DNA of 64,000 bases from Hafnia alvei (GTDB taxonomy: Bacteria; Pseudomonadota; Gammaproteobacteria; Enterobacterales; Enterobacteriaceae). The stretch spans positions 806,001 to 870,000 of the forward strand of contig NZ_OZ061315.1 of NCBI RefSeq assembly GCF_964063325.1, in the 5' to 3' direction. The position numbers were made by a program, and so were the translations under genes. Positions 8,213 to 16,287 of the stretch are shown here, piece by piece. Each line of letters starts with the position of its first letter. The stretch's first letter is position 1. The notes beneath the pieces are model-generated. The model did no database searches. It worked only from the letters and a program-made list of their open reading frames with translations, and was not told where the DNA came from.

Positions 8213-9967
8213 TTATTTTCTTATCGCGAGTGACACGGTGAAAATGCCAAACTCATCAATAACCTGATGGCATTTTTCAAAACCAGCCTGTTCCACAAGC
8301 GTATCCATCTCTTTCTGGCTACGTACACGCATCATCCACGGAATCCCGTTCTGATGGCTAGTGAGGGTATACGCGATGGTTTTTAACTGCGGGTGCCATG
8401 GCTGGCCGGTATATACCAATATGCCGCCGACAGGTATGGCTGCCGCAAGCCCAGCCAATGACGTTTTGATTAAATGATTATCAGGGAAGAGTTCGTACAG
8501 CCCTGAAACAATCCCTAGCGTGGGTGCCGGATTAAGCGTTGCTAAGGAGTCATAGTCGAAAGCATTCCCTTTTTGAAACTGTGCGATAGCGCTTAACCCG
8601 CGTTCCGCGATCATCGCCTGACCTTTTTCCACATTTAAATCGCTGTAATCACGCAGCAATATGCTTTCAACGCCTTGTTGTTTCTCCAGTGCATCCAGCA
8701 CATAGCGGCCATGCCCTGCGGCAATATCCACCACGCGCACGGGGATATTTCTGTCTTGCAAGGACTTGACCGCCTGCTCGATCATCTGCTGGATATGTAT
8801 TTTACGAACCCGAATGCCGCGCCAGCCAACGCTGTTGAGATAGTTACGGTCGATTACGCGTCCCAGAGTGCCTTGACCTTCGGGTTGATTGCGATAGACA
8901 TAATCTAGCGTGCTACCGGAGTCGAAGCCTGTTTCGTAACCAAGCCGCATTCCTTTTGACTTCTTGCCGATAGTTTTCATCCCAAAGCTTAGTGCGGCAT
9001 AAAATAGACCTTCCAGCGACCGCGCTTTTGGCGGCGCTTGCAATTCACGATAGGCATCGGCGCTCGGACTCCACCGATCTTCATGGCTGTAATCGAATGA
9101 ATAAGGTTCGGCTTTATAAAGCTGGTCGATAAAACTTTTCATTTTATCGAAGGCTAAACTGCGTTCTTTTTCACCCAAAGTATCGTGATAGAAGCCCGGT
9201 AAAATATGTTGTTCTTTTATTGCACTGCGTAATCCGGCGTAGAATTGTTTTTGCGGTTTTGCATGTACCACGAAATCGTCGCCGGAAATAAGCAACTGAG
9301 TTGGCAACGTAATCGCCGATGAGTCGGAAACAATGCGGTCAGCCGTTTTGTACAGGTCTAACAAGATGTTCACGGCGATTTGACGCGTAATCAGTTTGTC
9401 ATTTTCAAAGCTGGCGATGCGCTCGGGATCATGGCTGAGGAATTTACCTTTTACGTAGGAATTTACATAAAATAGACCACGAAAACGCTGCATTAAGCCA
9501 AGGCCAGAACGGGCAAACGGTACGTATAGCTTGACCTTAAACGCCGGAGACGCCAGTACCATACCGCGAATTTTCGGCGCAAAATCATGAACCCATGTTG
9601 ATACCAGCACGGCACCCACGCTTTGAGCAATCACCACAATATCATCGAGTCTGACCTGTGCATCCTGTGCGACAAAACGCACAAACTCATCCACATCCAA
9701 TACCGAGCGTGCAAGGCTTGGGCTATAGCCGCGAGCACCCGGTGACTGGCCGTGACCACGGGCATCCCAGGCGTAAAAATGCGTATCGGGCATCATCAGT
9801 TCGTCGACAACATGCTGCAAACGCCCAGAGTGCTCATGCCCACGATGAAACAGAACGATGACTTTATGACTGTGACCTTCCGTAGCAGGCCAGTGGCGAA
9901 AATATAATGATGTCTTGTCGCTGGTAAAGAATGTGCCTTCCTGAAATAAACGTGCTTCCTGAATCAT
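8213..9967 (-). CDS. ynbC: Alpha/beta hydrolase-methyltransferase fusion (YnbC-like)
   Basis: A 584-residue two-domain protein. Residues about 15-290 form an alpha/beta hydrolase resembling monoacylglycerol lipase/lysophospholipase: oxyanion region LFHRGHEHSGR, WDARGHGQS, and the nucleophile elbow in IAQSVGA. The acid and His are probably ISGDDF and GFYHDTLGE. Residues about 330-580 form a class I SAM methyltransferase with glycine-rich motif I DIAAGHGRYVLD. E. coli YnbC has the same fusion. The pairing suggests deacylation or acyl editing plus methylation of a lipid head group. It overlaps the acyltransferase gene by 4 bp (ATGA), which points to translational coupling. Confidence 0.86.
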   Translation of the reverse strand: MIQEARLFQEGTFFTSDKTSLYFRHWPATEGHSHKVIVLFHRGHEHSGRLQHVVDELMMPDTHFYAWDARGHGQSPGARGYSPSLARSVLDVDEFVRFVAQDAQVRLDDIVVIAQSVGAVLVSTWVHDFAPKIRGMVLASPAFKVKLYVPFARSGLGLMQRFRGLFYVNSYVKGKFLSHDPERIASFENDKLITRQIAVNILLDLYKTADRIVSDSSAITLPTQLLISGDDFVVHAKPQKQFYAGLRSAIKEQHILPGFYHDTLGEKERSLAFDKMKSFIDQLYKAEPYSFDYSHEDRWSPSADAYRELQAPPKARSLEGLFYAALSFGMKTIGKKSKGMRLGYETGFDSGSTLDYVYRNQPEGQGTLGRVIDRNYLNSVGWRGIRVRKIHIQQMIEQAVKSLQDRNIPVRVVDIAAGHGRYVLDALEKQQGVESILLRDYSDLNVEKGQAMIAERGLSAIAQFQKGNAFDYDSLATLNPAPTLGIVSGLYELFPDNHLIKTSLAGLAAAIPVGGILVYTGQPWHPQLKTIAYTLTSHQNGIPWMMRVRSQKEMDTLVEQAGFEKCHQVIDEFGIFTVSLAIRK

Positions 9968-10596
9968 GCTGTTTTCCTTGTAGCAAGCTGTTGTAAAGCG
10001 ACAAAACGATTTAGTAGTAATCGCTTAAAAGTGATTTTGTCTGCGTCATAAAACAATGCGTCATCAATAAATATGTCGATAAAGAAAGGCACCGGGATTT
10101 TTTGACCTTTCCCCATCGAACGGTCAAGGCCGTGCATATAGACAGGAATAATAGGAACCTCGGGGCACTGTTGGCTCAAATGCCAGATACCGGATTTTAT
10201 TTCTGAAAATTTACCCGGCTCTCCGCGCGTGCCCTCGGGAAAAATAATCACGATTTTCTTTTCATTCAGTGCATCAACGCAGGCTTGTAGCGGGTTGGCC
10301 TGATGGGCTCCACGATAAACGGGGATGATGCCGATCACCTTCAGTGCAAACCAGCTAATCAGTTTGTTTTTCAGAAAGTAATCTGCAGCAGCTACGGGCT
10401 GCACGTTGACCAACGTTGAGAGCGGAAATAGGGTGAAGAGTGTCAGTACATCGAGGTGGCTGTTGTGGTTCGCCACGATAATCGCTGGGCCATCTATCGG
10501 TAATTTTTTACGACCAGAGACGCGAACGCCGAGCCAAATCCAAACCACAGGATAGGCAACGCACAGCGTAAAAATCCAGCGCAGCATACGGTTCAT
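9964..10596 (-). CDS. PlsC-like 1-acylglycerol-3-phosphate acyltransferase family protein
   Basis: A 210-residue membrane acyltransferase. One N-terminal hydrophobic segment is followed by the acyltransferase motif I NHNSHLD (HX4D) near residue 43, a second block in IPVYRG, and motif III FPEGTRGEPG near residue 118. Family members move an acyl chain from acyl-ACP or acyl-CoA to a glycerophosphate or related alcohol. It sits between ynbB (9 bp gap) and ynbC (4 bp overlap), so it belongs to this operon. As I recall, the E. coli ynbABCD locus has no acyltransferase at this position, so this is a fuller version of the pathway. Confidence 0.85.
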   Translation of the reverse strand: MNRMLRWIFTLCVAYPVVWIWLGVRVSGRKKLPIDGPAIIVANHNSHLDVLTLFTLFPLSTLVNVQPVAAADYFLKNKLISWFALKVIGIIPVYRGAHQANPLQACVDALNEKKIVIIFPEGTRGEPGKFSEIKSGIWHLSQQCPEVPIIPVYMHGLDRSMGKGQKIPVPFFIDIFIDDALFYDADKITFKRLLLNRFVALQQLATRKTA

Positions 10597-10605
10597 GAGC
10601 GCCTC

Positions 10606-11535
10606 TTAAATGTAGAAGTAATAGTAAAAGTGGAAGAACAGCGGTGCGGTATAAATCAGCGAATCCATGCGATCGAGAATACCGCCGTGCCCAGGCAGCA
10701 GCTTTCCGGAATCTTTTACGCCGAAGTCGCGTTTAATCGCTGACATCACCACATCACCGCAGAATCCACTTAGGCCAATAATGACGCCAGCAGCCAATGA
10801 ATGGAGCCAATCCATTGGTGTAAGTAGGGGGCCAAAAATTGCCGCTAGCAGTGTGGTGGTCATCACCCCGCCGATTAAGCCGGCCAGCGTTTTATTCGGG
10901 CTGACTTTAGGTGTGACCTTGATTTTACCCAGCGATTTTCCCCACAAATACTGAGATATATCGTTAAGCTCTGTCGCCGCGACTAAGAAAATAACCAGCA
11001 AAGCACCCGCATTGGCATCAACGCCGGGCAGGGTTAGCAGAAAGGCAACGTGACTCAATGCAAATACCGTAGTCATCATTCCCCAGTGCATGACCGACGC
11101 AGAGTGAAGAAAACCTTTGGTATCGCCGACGATAACCATGCGCGCCGGTAGGAATAAAAATACATAAATAGGAATGAAGATAATAAACATTCCGTACCAC
11201 GACATACCTATCCAGATATATTGCAGGGGTATTGCGGCGTACATCCATAGCAACGGCACGCTGTCTGAGCGTCTCGTTGGCGCTAGGGTTAGGTATTCTT
11301 TTAACGATAGGAAACTGATAAAACCGAAGAAAGTCAGAGCCAGCCATTTGGGCGACAGCATTGCCAGCGAAAATAGGCAAATAATCACCCACCAACTATT
11401 GATGCGCTGTTGTAACTCCAACCAGTCGCGCTGTGGACGGCATTTTTTTAAGGCGAAAATAATAATGGTCGCCAGCATCAAAACGCTGAAAATCCCGCCG
11501 AGGCAATAATATAACGTATGCATGGTATCAGGCAT
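10606..11535 (-). CDS. ynbB: CDP-diglyceride synthase family protein (YnbB-like)
   Basis: A 309-residue, multi-spanning phosphatidate cytidylyltransferase. It carries the CdsA-type signature near the C-terminus: KVSPNKTLAGLIGG, then the segment SGFCGDVVMSAIKRDFGVKDSG and LPGHGGILDRMDS. The family makes CDP-diacylglycerol from CTP and phosphatidate. The chosen ATG (11535) has a GGAGG six bases upstream and overlaps the ynbA stop; a longer frame to 11646 lies entirely inside ynbA and is unlikely to be used. Its product would be the activated lipid donor for YnbA. Confidence 0.9.
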   Translation of the reverse strand: MPDTMHTLYYCLGGIFSVLMLATIIIFALKKCRPQRDWLELQQRINSWWVIICLFSLAMLSPKWLALTFFGFISFLSLKEYLTLAPTRRSDSVPLLWMYAAIPLQYIWIGMSWYGMFIIFIPIYVFLFLPARMVIVGDTKGFLHSASVMHWGMMTTVFALSHVAFLLTLPGVDANAGALLVIFLVAATELNDISQYLWGKSLGKIKVTPKVSPNKTLAGLIGGVMTTTLLAAIFGPLLTPMDWLHSLAAGVIIGLSGFCGDVVMSAIKRDFGVKDSGKLLPGHGGILDRMDSLIYTAPLFFHFYYYFYI

Positions 11536-12130
11536 TTTTCGCCTCCAAAGCACAGCGACAACGGTTGACACAGGTCCATGCGAGGAGCAGTGCCGCAACA
11601 CCAAATACGATATTGGCAACGCCGATATACTGAGGCCAAAGCGCAATAAAGAGACCTAATGCACCAAGTACAAACGCCCGATCGCTTTTGCCGAGTGGGC
11701 CGCGATAGTTCCTGACCCCCGTTAGTGTTTGGACGATCACGCCACAAAACTCAGTGAGCCAAGAAAGCAGCACCACCAGTATCACCAGCCAAGGCGCGAT
11801 GCCGGTTAAAAAAGCGAAAGCGAGGTAGAGTGCAGCATCAGAAATAATATCGCCGACCTCGTTTAGAATGGCCCCGAGCGTTGATTGTTGCTTAAACTCT
11901 CTGGCTAGCATGCCGTCGATAGCGTTTAGCGCCATGCGAAAAAATAAATAAAACGGCAGCGAAATATATAAAATTGGATTGGGGAAAAACATCAGCCATC
12001 CGCCCAACAATACTGATGTCAGCATGGCCAGTAGCGTGACCTGATTGGCTGTTACTCCCCAATCATGAAGTTTGATAACGATAGGTCTTAATAGATTCTG
12101 AAACTTCGGTTTAATGTCATATAAGGTCAC
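11528..12130 (-). CDS. ynbA: CDP-alcohol phosphatidyltransferase family protein (YnbA-like)
   Basis: A 200-residue membrane enzyme of the class that swaps CMP in a CDP-lipid for an alcohol such as glycerol phosphate, inositol phosphate or serine. The signature region reads NAIDGMLAR, eight residues, then GAILNEVGDIISD. Against the family pattern D-x2-D-G-x2-A-R-x8-G-x3-D-x3-D, the first and third Asp are Asn here, while the second and the last (catalytic) Asp remain. Start is GTG 12130 with AGGAG seven bases upstream. It is the first gene of the leftward six-gene operon. The alcohol substrate is unknown. Confidence 0.88.
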   Translation of the reverse strand: MTLYDIKPKFQNLLRPIVIKLHDWGVTANQVTLLAMLTSVLLGGWLMFFPNPILYISLPFYLFFRMALNAIDGMLAREFKQQSTLGAILNEVGDIISDAALYLAFAFLTGIAPWLVILVVLLSWLTEFCGVIVQTLTGVRNYRGPLGKSDRAFVLGALGLFIALWPQYIGVANIVFGVAALLLAWTCVNRCRCALEAKNA

Positions 12131-13142
12131 GTTATGGCTCCTGCCAAAAATTTTAAATCTGCCTATCCCCGAAGATGCTTCTCTGCGCCAGCAAAGCGTT
12201 TATAGCTACGCTGTCGTAGATATTCGGTGTGACATAAAGAAGAGAGGGGGATTGAAAAGAGAACCTTCAGCATCGTTCTATCCTACATCCATTTTTAGCT
12301 CGTGAGCATACGCGTAGTTTTTATAGGGTTAATTGTGTTTTATTTCACAAAGGCGAGCAATGTTTTTAAATGTAATCGCCTCATCTTTACATGCTTTTTA
12401 CATACTTTCAGATTTTTCATACGCTGATAAGCGATTCACATTGCTGTTTAAAAATGCCAATAAAATGCATGTTTTATATGGAAAAGAAAATTTTCATATA
12501 ATGGGAGTTACGCAGGGGCAGGTTATATATAAGATTTTTATTGTAAGTAAAATAATGATTATTTTATATCTTTCTCTGCTTTAAGGTTTATTTCTATACT
12601 GACTACTTGAATGGATTTGTTATATATATCGGCTTTGCGTGATAATAAAATATTATTTTCTTTTTAGCCTATATTAATCATAATATTTCGCCTGTGTGAA
12701 CTAATCTTTTTCACCAATTTTAAATGTGTTTTCATTTTGAACATTAATCATTTCATGCATCGTGAAATAAGCTAGATCAGATAGAACGACACATGGAACC
12801 CAGTAGCCCTAAGATTTAGTCTAGGCCAAATAAATAACGACCTTGGGTGATGAAGTTTCTATATGGTAATACACTGATTATTACCGAAACGTAAATGCTT
12901 TTTTGTGATAATTAGGTGTATAGACGCTAAATAGGCTGCTTGATGGCAAGGATGATTTATCGGAGTATGGGGAATTGCCCTGTTGCGATAAAGCATAATT
13001 TCTCCTTATTTAAGCGGTTTTCCCCACACTCTTTACAATCCAAATACTTTGCAATTATTCATCATCACTTTATATCTTTGCTAGTGATACTGTCTTATCC
13101 GTCAACATATGGATTTAGAGCATTCGCTCATCGAGGCGTATC
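12131..13142. other. AT-rich intergenic region, no gene supported
   Basis: About 1 kb between ynbA (leftward) and the lipoprotein gene (rightward). Short open frames exist, but they lack ribosome-binding sites, look randomly hydrophobic, and sit in very AT-rich DNA (strongest near 12300-12780). The region must hold the promoters of both flanking genes. The low GC compared with the neighbours suggests foreign DNA or a site for a nucleoid silencer such as H-NS; this is inference. Confidence 0.45.
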
Positions 13143-13364
13143 ATGAAAAAGTTAATTGGCGTAGCGTTGGTTGCAGCGTTACTTGCCGGATGTGCAACCA
13201 ACTCGCCTTGCGTACCGGTCTATGACTCTCAGGGTCGCTTGGTGCATACCGACACGTGCATGAAAGGTACGACTCAGGATAACTGGGAAACGGCTGGCGC
13301 GATTGCCGGTGGGGCAGCGGCGGTTGCTGGCTTAACGTTGGGTATTATCGCGTTAACGAAATAA
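13143..13364 (+). CDS. Small lipoprotein with glycine-rich C-terminal segment
   Basis: A 73-residue predicted outer- or inner-membrane lipoprotein. The signal peptide MKKLIGVALVAALLAGC ends in a good lipobox (LAGC, Cys 17). A short polar section with three further Cys residues follows, then a C-terminal hydrophobic stretch (about residues 50-70) rich in Gly and Ala, like a glycine-zipper. It is monocistronic with its own terminator. I do not recognise a named family, so no function is assigned. Confidence 0.8.
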   Translation: MKKLIGVALVAALLAGCATNSPCVPVYDSQGRLVHTDTCMKGTTQDNWETAGAIAGGAAAVAGLTLGIIALTK

Positions 13365-13395
13365 TGGTTTCATTGCCGACACACGAAATAAAAAA

Positions 13396-13422
13396 ACTCA
13401 GCTTATTGGCTGAGTTTTTTTT
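13396..13422 (+). terminator. Intrinsic terminator after lipoprotein gene
   Basis: Stem AACTCAGC / GCTGAGTT with a short TTATTG loop, then a T run; the A-rich 5' side makes it potentially bidirectional, also serving the facing 63-residue gene. Confidence 0.9.
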
Positions 13423-13441
13423 ATGTATAAATACAAACATA

Positions 13442-13633
13442 TTATTCTTTCTTTTCATCTTCATAGCGACGTTTAGCGTCTACTGCTTCTTGGTGTGTAG
13501 GATGCTCGCTAATCAGCGTATTGGGCCGCGGATGGTCTGCCCGTAGCTCGTACCAAATTTCCGTTGCGCCCTGCGTACCTTTTCTCACTTCCACAATTTC
13601 TGCGTGTCTTGGATAGGGTGGTTTACCTGCCAT
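13442..13633 (-). CDS. Conserved-looking small soluble protein, unknown function
   Basis: A 63-residue protein starting MAGKPPYPRHAEIVEVRKG and ending in a charged helix (RRYEDEKKE). An AAGGAG ribosome-binding site five to six bases before ATG 13633 supports real translation. It faces the lipoprotein gene across a shared bidirectional terminator. No signal peptide or membrane segment is seen. I do not recognise the family. Confidence 0.7.
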   Translation of the reverse strand: MAGKPPYPRHAEIVEVRKGTQGATEIWYELRADHPRPNTLISEHPTHQEAVDAKRRYEDEKKE

Positions 13634-13727
13634 TTGAGCTCCTTACTATTAGGGGAATTCATGTAGCCGCTGATTTCAGTATAGACAAAGAGGGCAAGTG
13701 GCTAGAGAAAACCGATTATTCTTAGCG

Positions 13728-14648
13728 TTAATGCGATGGTTTCGCGAGGCGTTGACAAACCTCGGCAATATAGCCTTCAAGATGATGAATAAACGCGCTC
13801 ACCAACACGGATGACGGGCGATGCTTGGGCAGAATTAAGCTCACGGTGAAGGGAACATCAACGCTAAAGGGACGGATCTCAATCCCTTGCCCAACGAAAT
13901 CGAGCGCGGTTAGCGGGTTCACAATAGAAATACCCACGCCTTGGCGAACCATTGCGCAAATGGATGCGGCGCTGTGCGTTTCTACCACCATTTGGCGGCT
14001 CACCTGTTCGCGGTGAAACAGCGCATCAAGCGTCTGGCGATAGCTATCATTGGGTGAAAGGCTGATATAGCGCTGATTTTCAAAGTCCTGTGGTGCCAAA
14101 TGAGACTTGCTTAACAGAGGATGCCCGCTCGGTAGAATGCAAACTTCGTTGAACGTGGCTAGAGTCTGGCGTTCGGTACCGGGTGGCGTGTAGGTATTTT
14201 CGGTCAGGCCAAGGTCGTAGCGTTGGGCAGACAGCCACTCTTCCAGTAGCGGCGATTCCTGTGGGATCACGTTCAAACTCACATCCTGATATTCACTTAA
14301 AAATGTGCGGCAGACGTTAGGTAACAGCGACTGAGAGAATGCGGGCAGGCAGGCGACGGAAAGCTGCGCCTGTTGGAACTGACGAATATGCTTGGCGGCA
14401 TCGGCAATACGCTCGATGCCGTAGTAGGAGCGTTGTACTTCTTCAAACAGTTGAAGTCCCTGTGCGGTGGGTCTTAGGCGACCGCGCACCCGATCAAACA
14501 ACGATATTTGCAGCAGTTTCTCAAACCGAGCCAGTTCACGGCTCACCGTTGGCTGTGATGTATTGAGCAGCGCTGCTGCCTCCGTCAAATTCCCCGTAGT
14601 CATCACTGCGTGAAAAATTTCGATTTGGCGTAGGGAAATAGCAGGCAT
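13728..14648 (-). CDS. lysR: LysR, transcriptional activator of lysA
   Basis: A 306-residue LysR-type regulator. The winged helix-turn-helix occupies residues about 5-65 (TEAAALLNTSQPTVSRELARFE), followed by the effector-binding domain. E. coli LysR activates the divergent lysA gene when diaminopimelate accumulates and represses itself. Here it is likewise divergent from lysA with a 148-bp gap, which makes the assignment strong even though LysR-type proteins are numerous. Confidence 0.93.
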   Translation of the reverse strand: MPAISLRQIEIFHAVMTTGNLTEAAALLNTSQPTVSRELARFEKLLQISLFDRVRGRLRPTAQGLQLFEEVQRSYYGIERIADAAKHIRQFQQAQLSVACLPAFSQSLLPNVCRTFLSEYQDVSLNVIPQESPLLEEWLSAQRYDLGLTENTYTPPGTERQTLATFNEVCILPSGHPLLSKSHLAPQDFENQRYISLSPNDSYRQTLDALFHREQVSRQMVVETHSAASICAMVRQGVGISIVNPLTALDFVGQGIEIRPFSVDVPFTVSLILPKHRPSSVLVSAFIHHLEGYIAEVCQRLAKPSH

Positions 14649-14796
14649 AGTCAGCGGGCTCCGAAGATGAACAGCCTATATCATAAATGAATAGACTTGC
14701 TCTAAATAGATATTTTCTTTAAGTCATCTGCAGTGGCAATAATCGGAGAACAACATCCAACAACACAAAAAATAGACTGACCGCAAAGAGGATCTC
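14649..14796. promoter_or_regulatory. lysR-lysA divergent control region
   Basis: 148 bp between the two start codons. By analogy with E. coli it should carry the LysR binding site and both promoters. An AT-rich section around 14680-14730 is the likely operator, but I cannot mark exact bases. GAGG sits upstream of the lysA ATG. Confidence 0.6.
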
Positions 14797-16059
14797 ATGC
14801 CACGTTCACTAAATGATCGCACTACCGCGCTGAATATCGATAATCTGATGGCGCTGCCACAACGCTTTGGCTGTCCGGTGTGGGCTTATGATGGCGATAT
14901 CATAAAGCAGCAGATTGAAAAGCTGCGTGAATTTGATGTGATCCGTTTTGCGCAGAAGGCCTGTTCTAATATTCATATTTTACGTTTGATGCATGAGCAA
15001 GGCGTTAAGGTCGATGCGGTTTCATTAGGTGAAATTGAACGTGCGCTGATGGCAGGTTTTCAGCCGGGGGGTAACCCAAGCCAAATCGTCTTTACCGCTG
15101 ATGTGTTAGACGAAGCCACCCTGGCGCGTGTTGTTGAACTGAATATTCCTGTGAATGCGGGTTCCGCCGATATGCTCACCCAACTGGGCGAGCGCTCGCC
15201 GGGTCATCCCGTGTGGCTGCGCGTTAATCCGGGGTTTGGTCATGGTCATAGCCAGAAAACCAATACGGGCGGTGAGAACAGCAAACACGGTATCTGGTTT
15301 GAAGAGCTGCCGCAGGCGCTCGCGCTGATCAAACGTTATGAGTTGCAGCTGATTGGCTTGCACATGCATATCGGCTCGGGCGTGGATTACCAGCATCTGG
15401 CACAGGTATGTGACACCATGGCGCGCCAAGTGATCGAACTCGGTCACGATATTCAGGCTATTTCAGCGGGTGGCGGTTTGTCTATCCCCTATCAGCAGGG
15501 CGATGAATCTATCAATGTGTCGAACTACTATGCTCTGTGGAACGACGCTCGCGAACGTATCGCGCGTCATCTTGGTCACCCAATACATCTTGAAATTGAA
15601 CCTGGGCGCTATTTAGTGGCTGAGTCCGGCGTTTTAGTGGCGCAGGTTCGTTCGGTTAAAAATATGGGCAGCCGTCATTTTGTTCTGGTTGACGCTGGTT
15701 TTAACGACCTGATGCGTCCGGCTATGTATGGCAGCTATCACCATATTTCGCTCATGCCAGCAGACGGGCGAGATGTGAGTGGGCAGCCGCTGATTGAATC
15801 AGTTATTGGCGGTCCTCTTTGTGAGTCTGGCGACGTATTTACACAAAAGGCGGGTGGGGAAGTGGAAACGCGCGCGCTTCCTGCGGCACAGGTCGGAGAC
15901 TATTTAGTCTTTCATGACACCGGCGCTTACGGTGCATCGATGTCTTCAAATTATAATAGCCGCCCGCTATTGCCTGAGGTGTTATTTGAAAATAATCAGC
16001 CGCGTTTAATTCGCCGCCGTCAGACAATTGAAGAGTTATTAGCGTTAGAAATTATGTAA
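14797..16059 (+). CDS. lysA: Diaminopimelate decarboxylase
   Basis: PLP enzyme that converts meso-diaminopimelate to lysine, the last step of lysine synthesis. The 420-residue protein has the fold III decarboxylase layout: the PLP lysine in the segment RFAQKACSNIHILR (near residue 53), the His motif HMHIGSG, the phosphate-binding GGGLS, EPGRYLVAESG, and the C-terminal GPLCESGDVF plus DTGAYGASMSSNYNSR. It is transcribed divergently from its activator lysR. In E. coli galR is the neighbour on the other side; here a 35-kb formate hydrogenlyase locus follows. Confidence 0.97.
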   Translation: MPRSLNDRTTALNIDNLMALPQRFGCPVWAYDGDIIKQQIEKLREFDVIRFAQKACSNIHILRLMHEQGVKVDAVSLGEIERALMAGFQPGGNPSQIVFTADVLDEATLARVVELNIPVNAGSADMLTQLGERSPGHPVWLRVNPGFGHGHSQKTNTGGENSKHGIWFEELPQALALIKRYELQLIGLHMHIGSGVDYQHLAQVCDTMARQVIELGHDIQAISAGGGLSIPYQQGDESINVSNYYALWNDARERIARHLGHPIHLEIEPGRYLVAESGVLVAQVRSVKNMGSRHFVLVDAGFNDLMRPAMYGSYHHISLMPADGRDVSGQPLIESVIGGPLCESGDVFTQKAGGEVETRALPAAQVGDYLVFHDTGAYGASMSSNYNSRPLLPEVLFENNQPRLIRRRQTIEELLALEIM

Positions 16060-16070
16060 ATTTGTCCTCG

Positions 16071-16104
16071 TCATACTTCAAGTAACTTGTATTGCTTGGG
16101 TATA
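16071..16104. repeat. ERIC-end remnant
   Basis: The short sequence TCATACTTCAAG followed by CTTGGGTATA resembles the two ends of an ERIC element with the whole middle deleted. It lies in the 228-bp space between lysA and the likely fhlA start. Confidence 0.5.
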
Positions 16105-16287
16105 GCGCTAAGAAGTTTCATGTGCGTTAGCAATTTGTTGACGCACATGCTTAAAGAATAATAGTTATTATTTACTCCGATATCATTAGTATTAATTGTG
16201 ATATTTAAGCGTTTAGATCATATCTATCCGACCTTAGCTTCCCGTAGAATAACGGTCCTAATCATTTCACGCGCATCATCTTCAGCT

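Noticed and set aside
12333..12584. 83-codon plus-strand frame in the AT-rich gap
   Set aside because: No ribosome-binding site, AT-driven composition, no recognisable domain.
12940..13146. 68-codon plus-strand frame just ahead of the lipoprotein gene
   Set aside because: Overlaps the ribosome-binding region of the lipoprotein gene and shows no family features.
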